Assembly: GCF_022512515.1 (NCBI RefSeq)
Contig: NZ_JAKWBK010000003.1
Coordinates: 248,001 to 312,000 of the forward strand
Length of the DNA stretch: 64,000 nucleotides
From: Paraniabella hibiscisoli
GTDB lineage: Bacteria; Bacteroidota; Bacteroidia; Chitinophagales; Chitinophagaceae
Direction of reading: 5' to 3'
How positions within the stretch are numbered: the first letter of the stretch is position 1; every line of letters begins with the position of its first letter. Below, in pieces: positions 51,392 to 59,861 of this stretch. The position numbers and the translations under genes are program-made. The notes under the pieces were generated by a model, which saw only the letters and a list, made by a program, of their open reading frames with translations, made no database searches and was not told the origin of the DNA.

Positions 51392-52611
51392 ATGCGATAT
51401 CCTGTTTTTCTTTTGCTGATGCTTTGTTCGTTCTATTATGTACAAGCTCAGAACGGCAGTCTCTTACACATCCTGAGCACGTCTAAAGTATATGATATGC
51501 CTAGCCCAAAAGCCAAAGCGATTGGCGTGTACGCAAGAGGAGGCATGGCCACAGAGTTGAAGAAGTTTAATAATGGCTGGAGCGAGATACTCGTAGAAAA
51601 CGGAGAAAAAGGCTATATCCTTTCCCGGCTGCTGGCCTCCAGCCTCAATGCAAACGATAGCTATGAAAAAGACCCCGCGGACTTTGTGTTACCAGGCGAT
51701 GCAGATGCGGAATACGGCAGCCCCCACTTGTTTGTTACAGCAGCAAGCGTAAAAGCGCGGGCTATCTTTGCAAAAAGTAAACCCATCCTCAAAGTATACC
51801 GCACCAACGAACCGGTAAGTGTTAGTTATATCCCTTATGACGAAAATAAACTGGTAAAGATCGGGGATCAGGTTATGCGAACGACAAAGAAGGCTGGCTT
51901 TTTACACAAAAGAAATTCCTGGGTCGTAAACTGAGTTTTGAAAAAGTAGTGAGTGATTATACGGCATTATCTAAAACAGATACTGCAAAAAGAAAAATGC
52001 TGGTAGAAAGGATCTACGAAATGAGCTGGCGGGAAAAGAAAATCAACAACCTACAGGGCGTTCAGCTATTTCGCAGTCATCTGAAAGAAACAGGTAATAC
52101 TACATTGTATCAGCAACTGGCCTTCGATGAATTCCTACTGAAAGCTACCCTGGACGCAGGTAAAGAAGATACACATGCCTTTGAGCAATCGCCCATAAGA
52201 TTTACTGTGTTAGGGAAAATGCTGCCGGTAGATTTTTCGGAAAAAGATATATTAGACATCCCGCTTTCAAGGAAGATCATCACCAACGGGACCGGTTATC
52301 CGGAGTGTGGTGTTGAAGTAACTAAAGAGTACGCATTTGATCATTTTAAAGTATTTCATAGCCAAACTGAAACACTCACTTATTTTCCCCAAATCCGGTT
52401 TCATCAAAAAGAGATCGCCATTACCATTGCCGGATTTGCGATTGATGGAGACACAACGGAAGAAGCATTCCTGAAAAAGCTGGGCAAGTTTGTTACCTAC
52501 GATTGGCTGGATAAGCCACATGTTTATTATATCAGCGGGGATGGCGATGTATTAGCATTAACCTTTAAAAATGGCAAAGCGGTTTTGTACGAGTATTGGT
52601 TTTATTGTTAG
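51392..52611 (+). CDS. Exported protein with bacterial SH3-like N-terminal domain (1 frameshift)
   Basis: Signal peptide MRYPVFLLLMLCSFYYVQAQ. Residues ~25-85 look like an SH3b module (KVYDMPSPKAKAIGVYARGG, GEKGYILSRLLAS). The rest, about 320 residues, is unrecognised; it contains WREKKINNLQGVQLF and a C-terminal region with YPECGVEVTKEYAFDHFKV. One base is missing near 51884, joining the two halves (WLFTQKKFLGRKLSFEKV) into 406 residues. Probably an envelope protein. Confidence 0.75.
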
Positions 52612-52624
52612 GGGGCTGTTTGAT

Positions 52625-52645
52625 GTACTGTGTACGATGTACGAC
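52625..52645. repeat. Heptamer tandem repeat, GTACGAT type
   Basis: Three 7-mers, GTACTGT, GTACGAT and GTACGAC, right after a gene end. The last two are identical to the final pair of the 33766 array. Confidence 0.65.
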
Positions 52646-52763
52646 GCGCAACACATTAGACTCCGTACAATGATATTTTACGTCCTTCTCTATCTTATAT
52701 CTACAAAGGCTATTAACACGTTTTAGAATGGCTATCGTCATGCTAGCATTCTCATCGAACTAT

Positions 52764-53021
52764 CTAATACGATCTGTCTTGTACAGTTTTTGACAATAAC
52801 TCAACGGCATCGTCCAATACTGCATCCCGGTCATTGGCAATATCACTTATAGCCGGCTTGACAATAATGTCAGGTTTAATACCAATGCGCTGAGTTTATT
52901 TACCTGAAGGATAGTAAATCCCAATTCCCCTAAAACGCGTCTTCAAGTTTCCAGGGAAAAAACAGGAAACTGTACCGTCTGTGCCTTTAAACTTCTCCCT
53001 ACAACAACTGATTCGTCTGCT
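52764..53021 (-). pseudogene. C-terminal remnant of an S41 (tail-specific) peptidase
   Basis: The minus strand encodes pieces such as GNLKTRFRGIGIYYPSG, then a TAA where a Glu codon is expected, then TQRIGIKPDIIVKPAISD and RDAVLDDAVELL, ending at a TAG (52764). This is the C-terminus of S41 peptidases, with a stop inside it and at least one frame change upstream (VVVGRS/FKGTDGTVS). No protease core remains, and the remnant begins at the Lrp stop codon, so the gene is truncated. Unlike the other frame breaks in the window this one looks like true decay. The rest of the 52612-53021 gap holds only the heptamer repeat. Confidence 0.75.
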
Positions 53022-53498
53022 TTACCACCCCATTACAAAAGTGCTTTGTACATGCCCCACATTCTCTACCTGGCTAAGTTTGTTCACATGAAAATCGTAA
53101 TAGGTTTCCATGTCTTCGGTAAGCACTTTCAGTAAAAAGTCAAACTCGCCTGAGATACTGTAGCATTCCAATACCTCGTTCATAGCCAGTATTGACTTAA
53201 TAAATTTCGAACCTGCGATCTTATTATGCTCCCTTAAAGAAACATGACAAATCACCATCAGCTTTTTGCCCAGCTTAGCCGCATCCAATATCGCTGTGTA
53301 GTGCGAGATGATGCCCGACTGCTCCAGCCGCTTTACCCGCTCATGTACCGGCGTGGTGCTTAAATGCACCGAATCGGCTATTTCCTTTACCGTTACCCGC
53401 CCGTTTTGCTGCAGCATTCTGAGTATCTCCAGGTCCTTTGCATCCAACGTTACTGATAAAGCAGTTGGTTTTTCTTTTGCATATTTATTTACCGCCAT
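53022..53498 (-). CDS. Lrp/AsnC family transcriptional regulator
   Basis: Intact 158-residue regulator. N-terminal helix-turn-helix: LEILRMLQQNGRVTVKEIAD, SVHLSTTPVHERVKRLEQSG. C-terminal ligand-binding RAM domain: VICHVSLREHNKIAGSKFIK, VLECYSISGEFDFLLKVLTE. It is divergent from ahcY across a 164-bp region with a repeated 11-mer (see 53538), and might sense an amino acid such as methionine or leucine. Confidence 0.93.
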   Translation of the reverse strand: MAVNKYAKEKPTALSVTLDAKDLEILRMLQQNGRVTVKEIADSVHLSTTPVHERVKRLEQSGIISHYTAILDAAKLGKKLMVICHVSLREHNKIAGSKFIKSILAMNEVLECYSISGEFDFLLKVLTEDMETYYDFHVNKLSQVENVGHVQSTFVMGW

Positions 53499-53537
53499 AA
53501 AATAGCATTTAATACTATCAAAGATAATTTATAAAAC

Positions 53538-53580
53538 ATTTTATCCTGAAATATTAATTTTAACCTATTATTTTATCCTG
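53538..53580. promoter_or_regulatory. Direct repeat ATTTTATCCTG between lrp and ahcY
   Basis: ATTTTATCCTG occurs at 53538-53548 and 53570-53580, 32 bp apart, about three helical turns. It could be a binding site for the adjacent Lrp-type regulator. Confidence 0.45.
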
Positions 53581-53585
53581 TAAAC

Positions 53586-53593
53586 TACCTTTG
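53586..53593 (+). promoter_or_regulatory. Candidate -7 box of ahcY
   Basis: TACCTTTG matches TAnnTTTG, 69 nt before the ATG at 53663. It starts 5 bp after the second direct repeat. No consensus -33 element is present. Confidence 0.45.
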
Positions 53594-53662
53594 CATCTCC
53601 TGTTCATAGGCTGCCAACAATGGATTATGAACTTTATTCATCTCAAATTATAAACAATAAAT

Positions 53663-54991
53663 ATGTCTACAGTTACAAAAACTCAGATTGATTTTGACCT
53701 GAAATACAAGGTTGCTGACATTTCGCTGGCTGAATGGGGCCGTAAAGAAATTCGTCTTGCCGAAGCTGAAATGCCAGGCCTGATGAGCATCCGCAGCGAA
53801 TACGCAGCATCTCAGCCTTTAAAAGGCGCACGTATTGCTGGCTGCCTGCACATGACTATTCAAACTGCCGTTTTAATTGAAACGCTGATAGCGTTGGGTG
53901 CTGAAGTAAAATGGAGCTCTTGTAATATCTTCTCTACACAAGACCATGCTGCTGCTGCTATTGCTGCCGCGGGTATTGGTGTATTTGCCTGGAAAGGCCA
54001 GACTCAGGCAGAAGCTGACTGGTGTATTGAGCAAACTTTATTCTTTGGCGCTGCTGATCGTCCGCTGAATATGATCCTGGATGATGGTGGTGATTTGACC
54101 AATATCGTATTAGACACTTACCCTGAACTGGTACAGCATGTAAAAGGTATCAGCGAAGAAACTACTACTGGTGTTCACCGTTTATACGAGCGTGTTGCAA
54201 AAGGTACTTTACCGGTTCCTTCTATCAACGTTAACGACTCTGTTACCAAATCTAAATTCGATAACAAATACGGTTGTAAAGAGTCTCTGGTTGATTCTAT
54301 CCGTCGCGCTACTGATGTAATGCTGGCTGGTAAAATTGCGGTTGTGGGTGGTTACGGTGACGTAGGTAAAGGTTCTGCCGCTTCATTAGCTGGCGCCGGT
54401 TGCCGTGTTATTGTAACTGAAATCGATCCTATCTGTGCTTTACAGGCTGCTATGGATGGTTTTGAAGTAAAGAAAATGATCGATGCAGTAAAAGAAGCTG
54501 ATATTATTGTAACGGCTTCAGGTTGCCGAGACCTGATCACAGGAGAGCATTTCAAGGCAATGAAAGATAAAGCCATCGTTTGTAATATCGGTCACTTTGA
54601 TATTGAAATTGATGTTGCCTGGTTAAATGATAACTATGGTACCACCAAAGACACCATCAAACCACAGGTTGATATTTATAATGTTAATGGTAAAGATATT
54701 ATCTTGTTGGCTGAAGGCCGCCTGGTGAACCTGGGTTGCGCTACTGGTCACCCCAGCTTTGTAATGAGTAACTCTTTTACTAACCAGACACTGGCTCAGA
54801 TCGAATTGTGGACGAACCACGATAAGTATGAGAACAATGTATACGTGCTTCCTAAGCACCTGGATGAGAAAGTTGCCCGCTTACACCTTGCTAAAGTTGG
54901 TGTAGAGTTGGATGTTTTAACAGAGAAACAATCTTCCTATTTAGGCATTCCTGTAGAAGGACCATTTAAGCCTGAGTTGTACAGATACTAA
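53663..54991 (+). CDS. ahcY: Adenosylhomocysteinase
   Basis: Hydrolyses S-adenosylhomocysteine to adenosine and homocysteine in the activated methyl cycle. Intact, 442 residues. Substrate region: GCLHMTIQTAVLIETLIALG, SSCNIFSTQDHAAAAIA. NAD-binding loop: VVGGYGDVGKGSAASLAGAG. C-terminal: GRLVNLGCATGHPSFVMSNS and the KPELYRY end. One of the few long genes without a frame break. No S-adenosylhomocysteine riboswitch was found in the upstream 164 bp. Confidence 0.97.
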   Translation: MSTVTKTQIDFDLKYKVADISLAEWGRKEIRLAEAEMPGLMSIRSEYAASQPLKGARIAGCLHMTIQTAVLIETLIALGAEVKWSSCNIFSTQDHAAAAIAAAGIGVFAWKGQTQAEADWCIEQTLFFGAADRPLNMILDDGGDLTNIVLDTYPELVQHVKGISEETTTGVHRLYERVAKGTLPVPSINVNDSVTKSKFDNKYGCKESLVDSIRRATDVMLAGKIAVVGGYGDVGKGSAASLAGAGCRVIVTEIDPICALQAAMDGFEVKKMIDAVKEADIIVTASGCRDLITGEHFKAMKDKAIVCNIGHFDIEIDVAWLNDNYGTTKDTIKPQVDIYNVNGKDIILLAEGRLVNLGCATGHPSFVMSNSFTNQTLAQIELWTNHDKYENNVYVLPKHLDEKVARLHLAKVGVELDVLTEKQSSYLGIPVEGPFKPELYRY

Positions 54992-55013
54992 GATCTTAAT
55001 TTCACTATTATCG

Positions 55014-55039
55014 AAGCCGCCTTTACCGGGCGGCTTTTT
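55014..55039 (+). terminator. Terminator after ahcY
   Basis: AAGCCGCC / GGCGGCTT, 7-nt loop, followed by TTT, 22 bp past the stop codon. Confidence 0.88.
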
Positions 55040-55097
55040 GCATGCCCTTAATGCAACCATCGTTGTTCAACATTCGTCCGAAATAGAAATTCCCATA

Positions 55098-55558
55098 ATG
55101 AAACCACCCACTAAAACGATTCTACTTATTCTACTGGTTACCTTGATAAGTTCCTGCTCACCGTATCAACAAATTAATAAACGAACTGATAAGCTATATA
55201 ATGCTTTACTGGGCAAATGGGAAGTAAATAAACGCTCTCTAAACCTGGTAATAACCTGGTCAGGCAAAGAAACCTACCCCGAGGCACTATAACCTTCTAC
55301 CCTAATAACCGGTTTATGTATCAAAACAAACATGGACGATATACAGGGTACTGGGATATTTCCACATCTTCTGATTGGACTGATCCATCAACTGAAGGTG
55401 GGTACAACGCCCTCCAGTACGGCATTCATAAACTATCACTTTCTTTCAATGGTGATATGCCGGTATTTCAACCGGGTGTAACAATGGAAATGATGTATGC
55501 CAGAAAAAATAAAATGAAATTTACAGATTATAGTAGCGTAAATAAATTTAAACGATAG
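55098..55558 (+). CDS. Small lipoprotein, possibly lipocalin-like (1 frameshift)
   Basis: Lipoprotein signal: MKPPTKTILLILLVTLISSC. The mature part has LLGKWEVNKRSLNLGNN and, after one restored G near 55247, RGTITFYPNNRFMYQNKHGR and GYWDIST, the pattern of lipocalin-like 'GxW' proteins. Restored length 153 residues. Function unknown. The similar gene at 56803 suggests a local family. Confidence 0.65.
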
Positions 55559-55885
55559 TAATACAGGCACTTTAATAAGTCAATGCTTTATACATATTAA
55601 TTAGTTTTTAGTTCTGATTATACACACTGAATAAAAAGAATTAAACTAACTACGCTTTATCTTTCATACGCATATCCAATGCAACATTCCTTTTTGAAGC
55701 AAACCAAATTTTTATTTCAAATAAAAATTTTATTTAAATTAAAATAATAAACAATACGAGTTTGTAAATATCTTTAATTCAAAAGATTAAACACCTTGTT
55801 TTTTGTTATTATATTGTTATTCTAATAAAATTCTAATCTGCAAATGCAGGTGAAATAAAGCCTATTTTGTAGTTTTGCGCTACAC
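55559..55885. other. A/T-rich intergenic gap without a recognisable gene
   Basis: 327 bp, strongly A/T-rich. A -7-like TAGTTTTG at 55870-55877 ends 8 nt before the next start codon. I see no hairpin, repeat or coding segment here. Confidence 0.5.
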
Positions 55886-56191
55886 ATGAAATTGAGGTAT
55901 CTATATATCATTGCTTGTTTCCTTTTATCGGTATTTGTATCGAAAGAGGTTATTGCAGATGTTCGCCTTATTCATGCTGAACAAAAAGAAATTTGCGACA
56001 ACTGCGAGTCCAGGAGCAGCGAGAAAAGCGCTGAAGAAAGGGGCTTCGAACAGGAGCAAAAATTACTGGGTATCTCTCCATCGCTTCCTTTACCGTTAGT
56101 AAGTACCCTTTTTGATAAAGTTGTCTATAAGGCTCCCTATATACCTGCCATTGAACTCGGAATTGTAGTTCCTCCTCCAAAGACGACATAG
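55886..56191 (+). CDS. Small exported protein of unknown function
   Basis: 101 residues. Hydrophobic signal (YLYIIACFLLSVFVSKEVIA), a charged central part with two Cys (ICDNCESRSSEKSAEERGFE) and a Pro-rich end (PLPLVSTLFD, GIVVPPPKTT). I do not recognise the family. A -7 box lies 8 nt upstream. Confidence 0.5.
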   Translation: MKLRYLYIIACFLLSVFVSKEVIADVRLIHAEQKEICDNCESRSSEKSAEERGFEQEQKLLGISPSLPLPLVSTLFDKVVYKAPYIPAIELGIVVPPPKTT

Positions 56192-56330
56192 TTTATTTTC
56201 CTGCTATTATTACTTAAGTAATAGCCCCTCTTGCAGTAAGGCTTACTGCTTCCATCTAATTTACTAAAATAAGTACGGCCTGTAAAGGACCTTGTACTCA
56301 CATATATTAACTACTATAAAACCTATAATT

Positions 56331-56693
56331 ATGAAAAAGGTATTTATTGCATTTGCAGCTATTTTATTATCAGCTTCTGCAGCTTTTGCTCAGGTAACCG
56401 ATCCTCAAAAAGTGATTAAACTGGGGACTGATGCTCATTTTATTAATGAATTGAGCCTGGAACACGGAAAAGAATATGGATTCCTGGCTAAAGACTTACA
56501 AGAGCTTTTCCCTTCGCTGGTAAAAGAGAAAAGGGTTAGTGAACGTTTCGGAAAAAATGCTTATCGTACCAAAGTGATCAAAGTAATTGATGAAAAAGCG
56601 CTGATCCCTGCAATGGTAACTTCTATCAAAAAACAAAATGTAGAAATACAGGATTTGAAGAAAAAAATGATTACGATCGAAAGCAAGATGTAA
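56331..56693 (+). CDS. Small exported protein resembling a tail-fibre/S74 chaperone tail
   Basis: 120 residues from ATG 56331. Signal peptide MKKVFIAFAAILLSASAAFA. The mature part has EYGFLAKDLQELFPSLVKEK and DEKALIPAMVTSIKKQNVEI followed by a coiled-coil tail (QDLKKKMITIESKM). These resemble the 'GFIAQELQEVFPELV' and 'ALIPVLVKAIQEQ' motifs of S74-type intramolecular chaperone domains, but no fibre domain precedes them. Confidence 0.6.
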   Translation: MKKVFIAFAAILLSASAAFAQVTDPQKVIKLGTDAHFINELSLEHGKEYGFLAKDLQELFPSLVKEKRVSERFGKNAYRTKVIKVIDEKALIPAMVTSIKKQNVEIQDLKKKMITIESKM

Positions 56694-56720
56694 TCCCTTC
56701 AATATTGAAGTTTTAGTAAA

Positions 56721-56745
56721 AAGACTGCCTCAGGGCGGTCTTTTT
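56721..56745 (+). terminator. Terminator after 56331-56693
   Basis: AAGACTGCC / GGCGGTCTT (one G-U), TCAG loop, then TTT, 27 bp past the stop. Confidence 0.85.
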
Positions 56746-56802
56746 ATTTGCCTGCAACTTTTTAAAAACCTGACACGTCAAGTAATTAAAAATGATCCTT
56801 TT

Positions 56803-57224
56803 ATGAGAGCCCTGTTATTTTTAATCCTCCCCTGGTAATGGCTGGTTGCACCAAAAACAGACTGGCAAAGTTTAACACCCGTATCGTAGGTAGCTGGCAG
56901 CTGGTTGAGGTCAATACTTTCGGATTAGGCAGCAGCAATATTGTTTTTAATGGCGGGTATTTTACTTTTAACAGTAATAATACGGCTATGTATTATGACC
57001 GCAATAACAACTCGTTTACGGGTACCTGGTATATTGATGCCTATGTTTATACCGATGATGAAGGAGATTCTGAAACCGACTTTATATTAAGCGTTGATGT
57101 AGGCGATGGCAGGAGCATGAAATTTGACCGCTTCGAAATTCCGCGCTTTGGTAATACCAACCGGTTTAAGGCTAAAGTAAGAAATGGGCTAAATGTAGTT
57201 ACTTACGTATTTGAGCGCCGTTAA
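56803..57224 (+). CDS. Small lipoprotein, lipocalin-like (1 frameshift)
   Basis: With one C restored in the CCCC run near 56831 the ORF starts MRALLFLILPLVMAG and the lipid-acceptor Cys, then has IVGSWQLVEVNTFGLGS, GYFTFNSNNTAMYYDR and FTGTWYIDAY, and ends NVVTYVFERR; 140 residues. The GSW...TGTW pattern resembles lipocalin-like proteins and the gene at 55098. Function unknown. Confidence 0.65.
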
Positions 57225-57225
57225 C

Positions 57226-57675
57226 TTAAAATGATAATACAATCGAGCCTACCGCCTGGTTTCGTATAGCCAGGCCAGGCACTGATACTGATTGTACTTT
57301 TACTACAGGCTTTAGGCTTAAAGCTGCTTTCTTATATTTCTTAGCTGACGAGCTCAGGAATAGGGAGGTAAGTCCAGAGCCTACAGCAATGGCTCCAAAA
57401 CCAAATCCAACTATTCCTTCTACTAATCCGGAAAACATTTCATTTGCATTATTTTTACTTTTATTGGCTGCTATTAAGAAAAAGATGCCACTGGTAACTG
57501 CCGATCCGATAGCTGTGTATTTAAGTGTACGAGCGGCTTTTAACTTACGCTGCGATTTTTTGATATAGGTTTCATATAAGGATGATGTACCTGCCAGGGT
57601 TTCTGTTGTAAGCTTTTGGGCCAGCAATGTAAAATAAAACATGCAGGCGATAATGGTGAGCAGGAGATATTTCAT
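57226..57675 (-). CDS. Exported or membrane protein of unknown function
   Basis: 149 residues. Signal peptide (YLLLTIIACMFYFTLLAQ), one or two hydrophobic helices (YTAIGSAVTSGIFFLIAANK, IVGFGFGAIAVGSGLTSLFL), basic stretches and a beta-rich tail. Not recognised. It starts 33 bp downstream of the NTF2-like gene's end at 57708. Confidence 0.6.
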   Translation of the reverse strand: MKYLLLTIIACMFYFTLLAQKLTTETLAGTSSLYETYIKKSQRKLKAARTLKYTAIGSAVTSGIFFLIAANKSKNNANEMFSGLVEGIVGFGFGAIAVGSGLTSLFLSSSAKKYKKAALSLKPVVKVQSVSVPGLAIRNQAVGSIVLSF

Positions 57676-57707
57676 AGTAGCTGTTTAAGTTATAAATATA
57701 AAGCTTT

Positions 57708-58163
57708 TTAATTGCCACTGCACCCCTCTTTCCTCCTGGTATCTATTAAATACTGGATCTTCCAGCCAGATCCTAATCGTACCAATTGCAACGAGTTCAC
57801 CCCGCAATGGCTGAATTTACCTTTGTAGTAAAAAGCATAGGGTGTCCATACGCTGGCCAAAGCCCCATCGATATGAATAGCCTCCAATTGTATCCTTTCA
57901 TCTGCATTGCCCCTAGCTTCGTTGCTTAAAAATTCGGCAAAATCATCTACCCTATCCGTACGCACTTTAACTGTGCCAGGCGCCGATGGTACGATTGTTT
58001 GCAATATAGCACTGTCTGTAAAGCAGGCTTTAAGCTGTTTTGCATCTGCATTGCGCATGGCATCAAACAGGTTATTAACCACGTTTATTACCGAATCTTT
58101 GCTGCTTTGCGCTTTTATTAAATAAGAATTCAATATAAACAATGCTAAAAGACAGTGTTTCAT
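57708..58163 (-). CDS. Exported NTF2-like (SnoaL/DUF4440-type) protein
   Basis: 151 residues. Signal peptide (CLLALFILNSYLIKAQ). The mature part has an NTF2-like pattern: NLFDAMRNADAKQLKACFTD, then AILQTIVPSAPG, ASVWTPYAFYYKGKFSHCGV and GWKIQYLIDTRR. Such proteins may be small-molecule enzymes or binding folds; role unknown. Co-directional with 57226-57675. Confidence 0.75.
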   Translation of the reverse strand: MKHCLLALFILNSYLIKAQSSKDSVINVVNNLFDAMRNADAKQLKACFTDSAILQTIVPSAPGTVKVRTDRVDDFAEFLSNEARGNADERIQLEAIHIDGALASVWTPYAFYYKGKFSHCGVNSLQLVRLGSGWKIQYLIDTRRKEGCSGN

Positions 58164-58285
58164 CGTTCATTTTGTTAAAGATGTGCTACAAATGGTACAA
58201 TTGGCATCAAATTATCGTCTAATAAAAGGTGCTGTTTCGTTATGCAATTTCCGCCAACTATTAATCTTTAATAAAAATACGAAAG

Positions 58286-58807
58286 ATGAAAAATATATTA
58301 CACACAGGCTCACTTCTAATATTGATGGTATTGACCTTTTCGTCCTGCGCTTCTCAGAAAACGGCGACTGGATCCGAACCGGATTATGCCGCCTTGATCG
58401 ACAGCCGGAGGTTTACGTTTAAGGCTCAAACGGTTATTCCTACGGAAGATAGCCGGTTTAATCCAAGGTTCATGTTCCCTAATGGCAATAATCTCTACCA
58501 GCTTAGTTCTGGCTACGATATAAAGATCACGCCCGACTCCGTGATCGCTTACCTGCCTTTCTTTGGCCGGTCGTTTACAGCTCCCGTTGATCCAACCAAA
58601 GGAGGTATCCGGTTTACCTCTACCGATTTTGACTATAAACAATCGATAAAGAAAAAGAACTACCAGATCACGATTACACCAAAGGATGACCGTGAAGTGA
58701 GAAGCCTGTTCCTTACTATTACACCTTCGGGTTATGCTTACGTACAAGTATTAAGTATGAATAAAACGCCGATATCTTTTAACGGTATCATTGAGAAAGA
58801 TCAATAA
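58286..58807 (+). CDS. DUF4251 domain lipoprotein
   Basis: Intact 173-residue lipoprotein: signal KNILHTGSLLILMVLTFSSC. The mature region matches DUF4251: DYAALIDSRRFTFKAQTVIP, YQLSSGYDIKITPDSVIAYL, GGIRFTSTDFDYKQS and SLFLTITPSGYAYVQVLSMN. A Bacteroidota-specific family of unknown function. Confidence 0.85.
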   Translation: MKNILHTGSLLILMVLTFSSCASQKTATGSEPDYAALIDSRRFTFKAQTVIPTEDSRFNPRFMFPNGNNLYQLSSGYDIKITPDSVIAYLPFFGRSFTAPVDPTKGGIRFTSTDFDYKQSIKKKNYQITITPKDDREVRSLFLTITPSGYAYVQVLSMNKTPISFNGIIEKDQ

Positions 58808-58876
58808 ATAAGCGTTTTATAAACAGCTGTTAGTAACTCTGGCCGGCTCCGGCACTCCCATAAAAATAAAAGGTTG

Positions 58877-58884
58877 TAATTTTG
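58877..58884 (+). promoter_or_regulatory. Candidate -7 box of the amidotransferase gene
   Basis: TAATTTTG matches TAnnTTTG and ends 4 nt before the ATG at 58889. Confidence 0.4.
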
Positions 58885-58888
58885 CCGG

Positions 58889-59743
58889 ATGGTTGATTTA
58901 GATAAAAAGCAGGTTCGTATTGCGGTTTTAGATTTAAATGCGGGATATCCCAACCAGGGAATGAGGTGTATTAATGAGATCGTGCATAGATGGGCCGAGC
59001 AAAAAAGCTATTCGATTACTTACGATATTTTTGATGTGCGCGTGAAAAACGAGTTACCCGACCTTTCGTATGATATTTATATATCCAGCGGAGGTCCCGG
59101 AGATCCACTCAGTACCCGTTTTGATGACTGGGATATTAACTGGAACCGTTGGTTTAGCGATGTTCTACGCTGGAACGATAATCCTTCCAATATCACCAAA
59201 AAGTTTGTCTTTTTAATTTGTCATTCCTTTCAGATGGCCTGCCGCCATTTTAATGCCGGGTTGATATGCAAACGTAAATCTACCTCTTTCGGCGTGTTCC
59301 CTATGCATGTGATGCCGGAAGCTATTGGTGACCCTGTGTTCAGGAATTTGAAGAATCCTTTCTTTGGTGTAGATAGCCGCGATTTTCAATTAATACAGCC
59401 CAACCTGGATATGTTGCATGATATGGGCGCTTATATTACCTGTATCGAAAAAGAGCGTCCCCATGTTCCTTATGAGCGGGCGGTAATGGGCATTCGTTTC
59501 AGTGAATATATGTTCGGCACCCAGTTTCATCCGGAAGCGGATGCCACCGGTATGAGCCAGCACTTTCAAAATGAAGAGAAGCGCGAAATGGTGATCCAAA
59601 ACCATGGAGAGGCCAAGCTGACCAGTATGCTGGAGCACCTGGAAGATCCGGATAAAATTCACTGGACCAATAAAAACCTGATCCCTAATTTTTTAAATGA
59701 GGCTTATAGTCATTTAATGGTGGAGGAGCTGGTGGAGGCGTAG
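58889..59743 (+). CDS. Class I glutamine amidotransferase-like protein
   Basis: Intact 284-residue protein with a class I amidotransferase fold. SSGGPGDPLSTRFDDWD, nucleophile in FLICHSFQMACRHF, and the His-Glu pair in GTQFHPEADATG. The N-terminus (RIAVLDLNAGYPNQGMRCIN) resembles a family often annotated as GMP synthase-like or homoserine O-succinyltransferase-like, but no synthetase domain follows. Substrate unknown. Confidence 0.85.
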   Translation: MVDLDKKQVRIAVLDLNAGYPNQGMRCINEIVHRWAEQKSYSITYDIFDVRVKNELPDLSYDIYISSGGPGDPLSTRFDDWDINWNRWFSDVLRWNDNPSNITKKFVFLICHSFQMACRHFNAGLICKRKSTSFGVFPMHVMPEAIGDPVFRNLKNPFFGVDSRDFQLIQPNLDMLHDMGAYITCIEKERPHVPYERAVMGIRFSEYMFGTQFHPEADATGMSQHFQNEEKREMVIQNHGEAKLTSMLEHLEDPDKIHWTNKNLIPNFLNEAYSHLMVEELVEA

Positions 59744-59861
59744 GCGATTTTGATTACTGAAGTTTATATTCTTCTCATTTAGTTGTTGAAGTAAGAGGAA
59801 CATGCGGAGCTTTTCTTTGTATATTCTGGATACAGGTCAATAGATAGTTGGGGCAAATCAC

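Noticed and set aside
53499..53662. S-adenosylhomocysteine or SAM riboswitch before ahcY
   Set aside because: The region is A/T-rich with direct repeats and no paired elements resembling those riboswitches.
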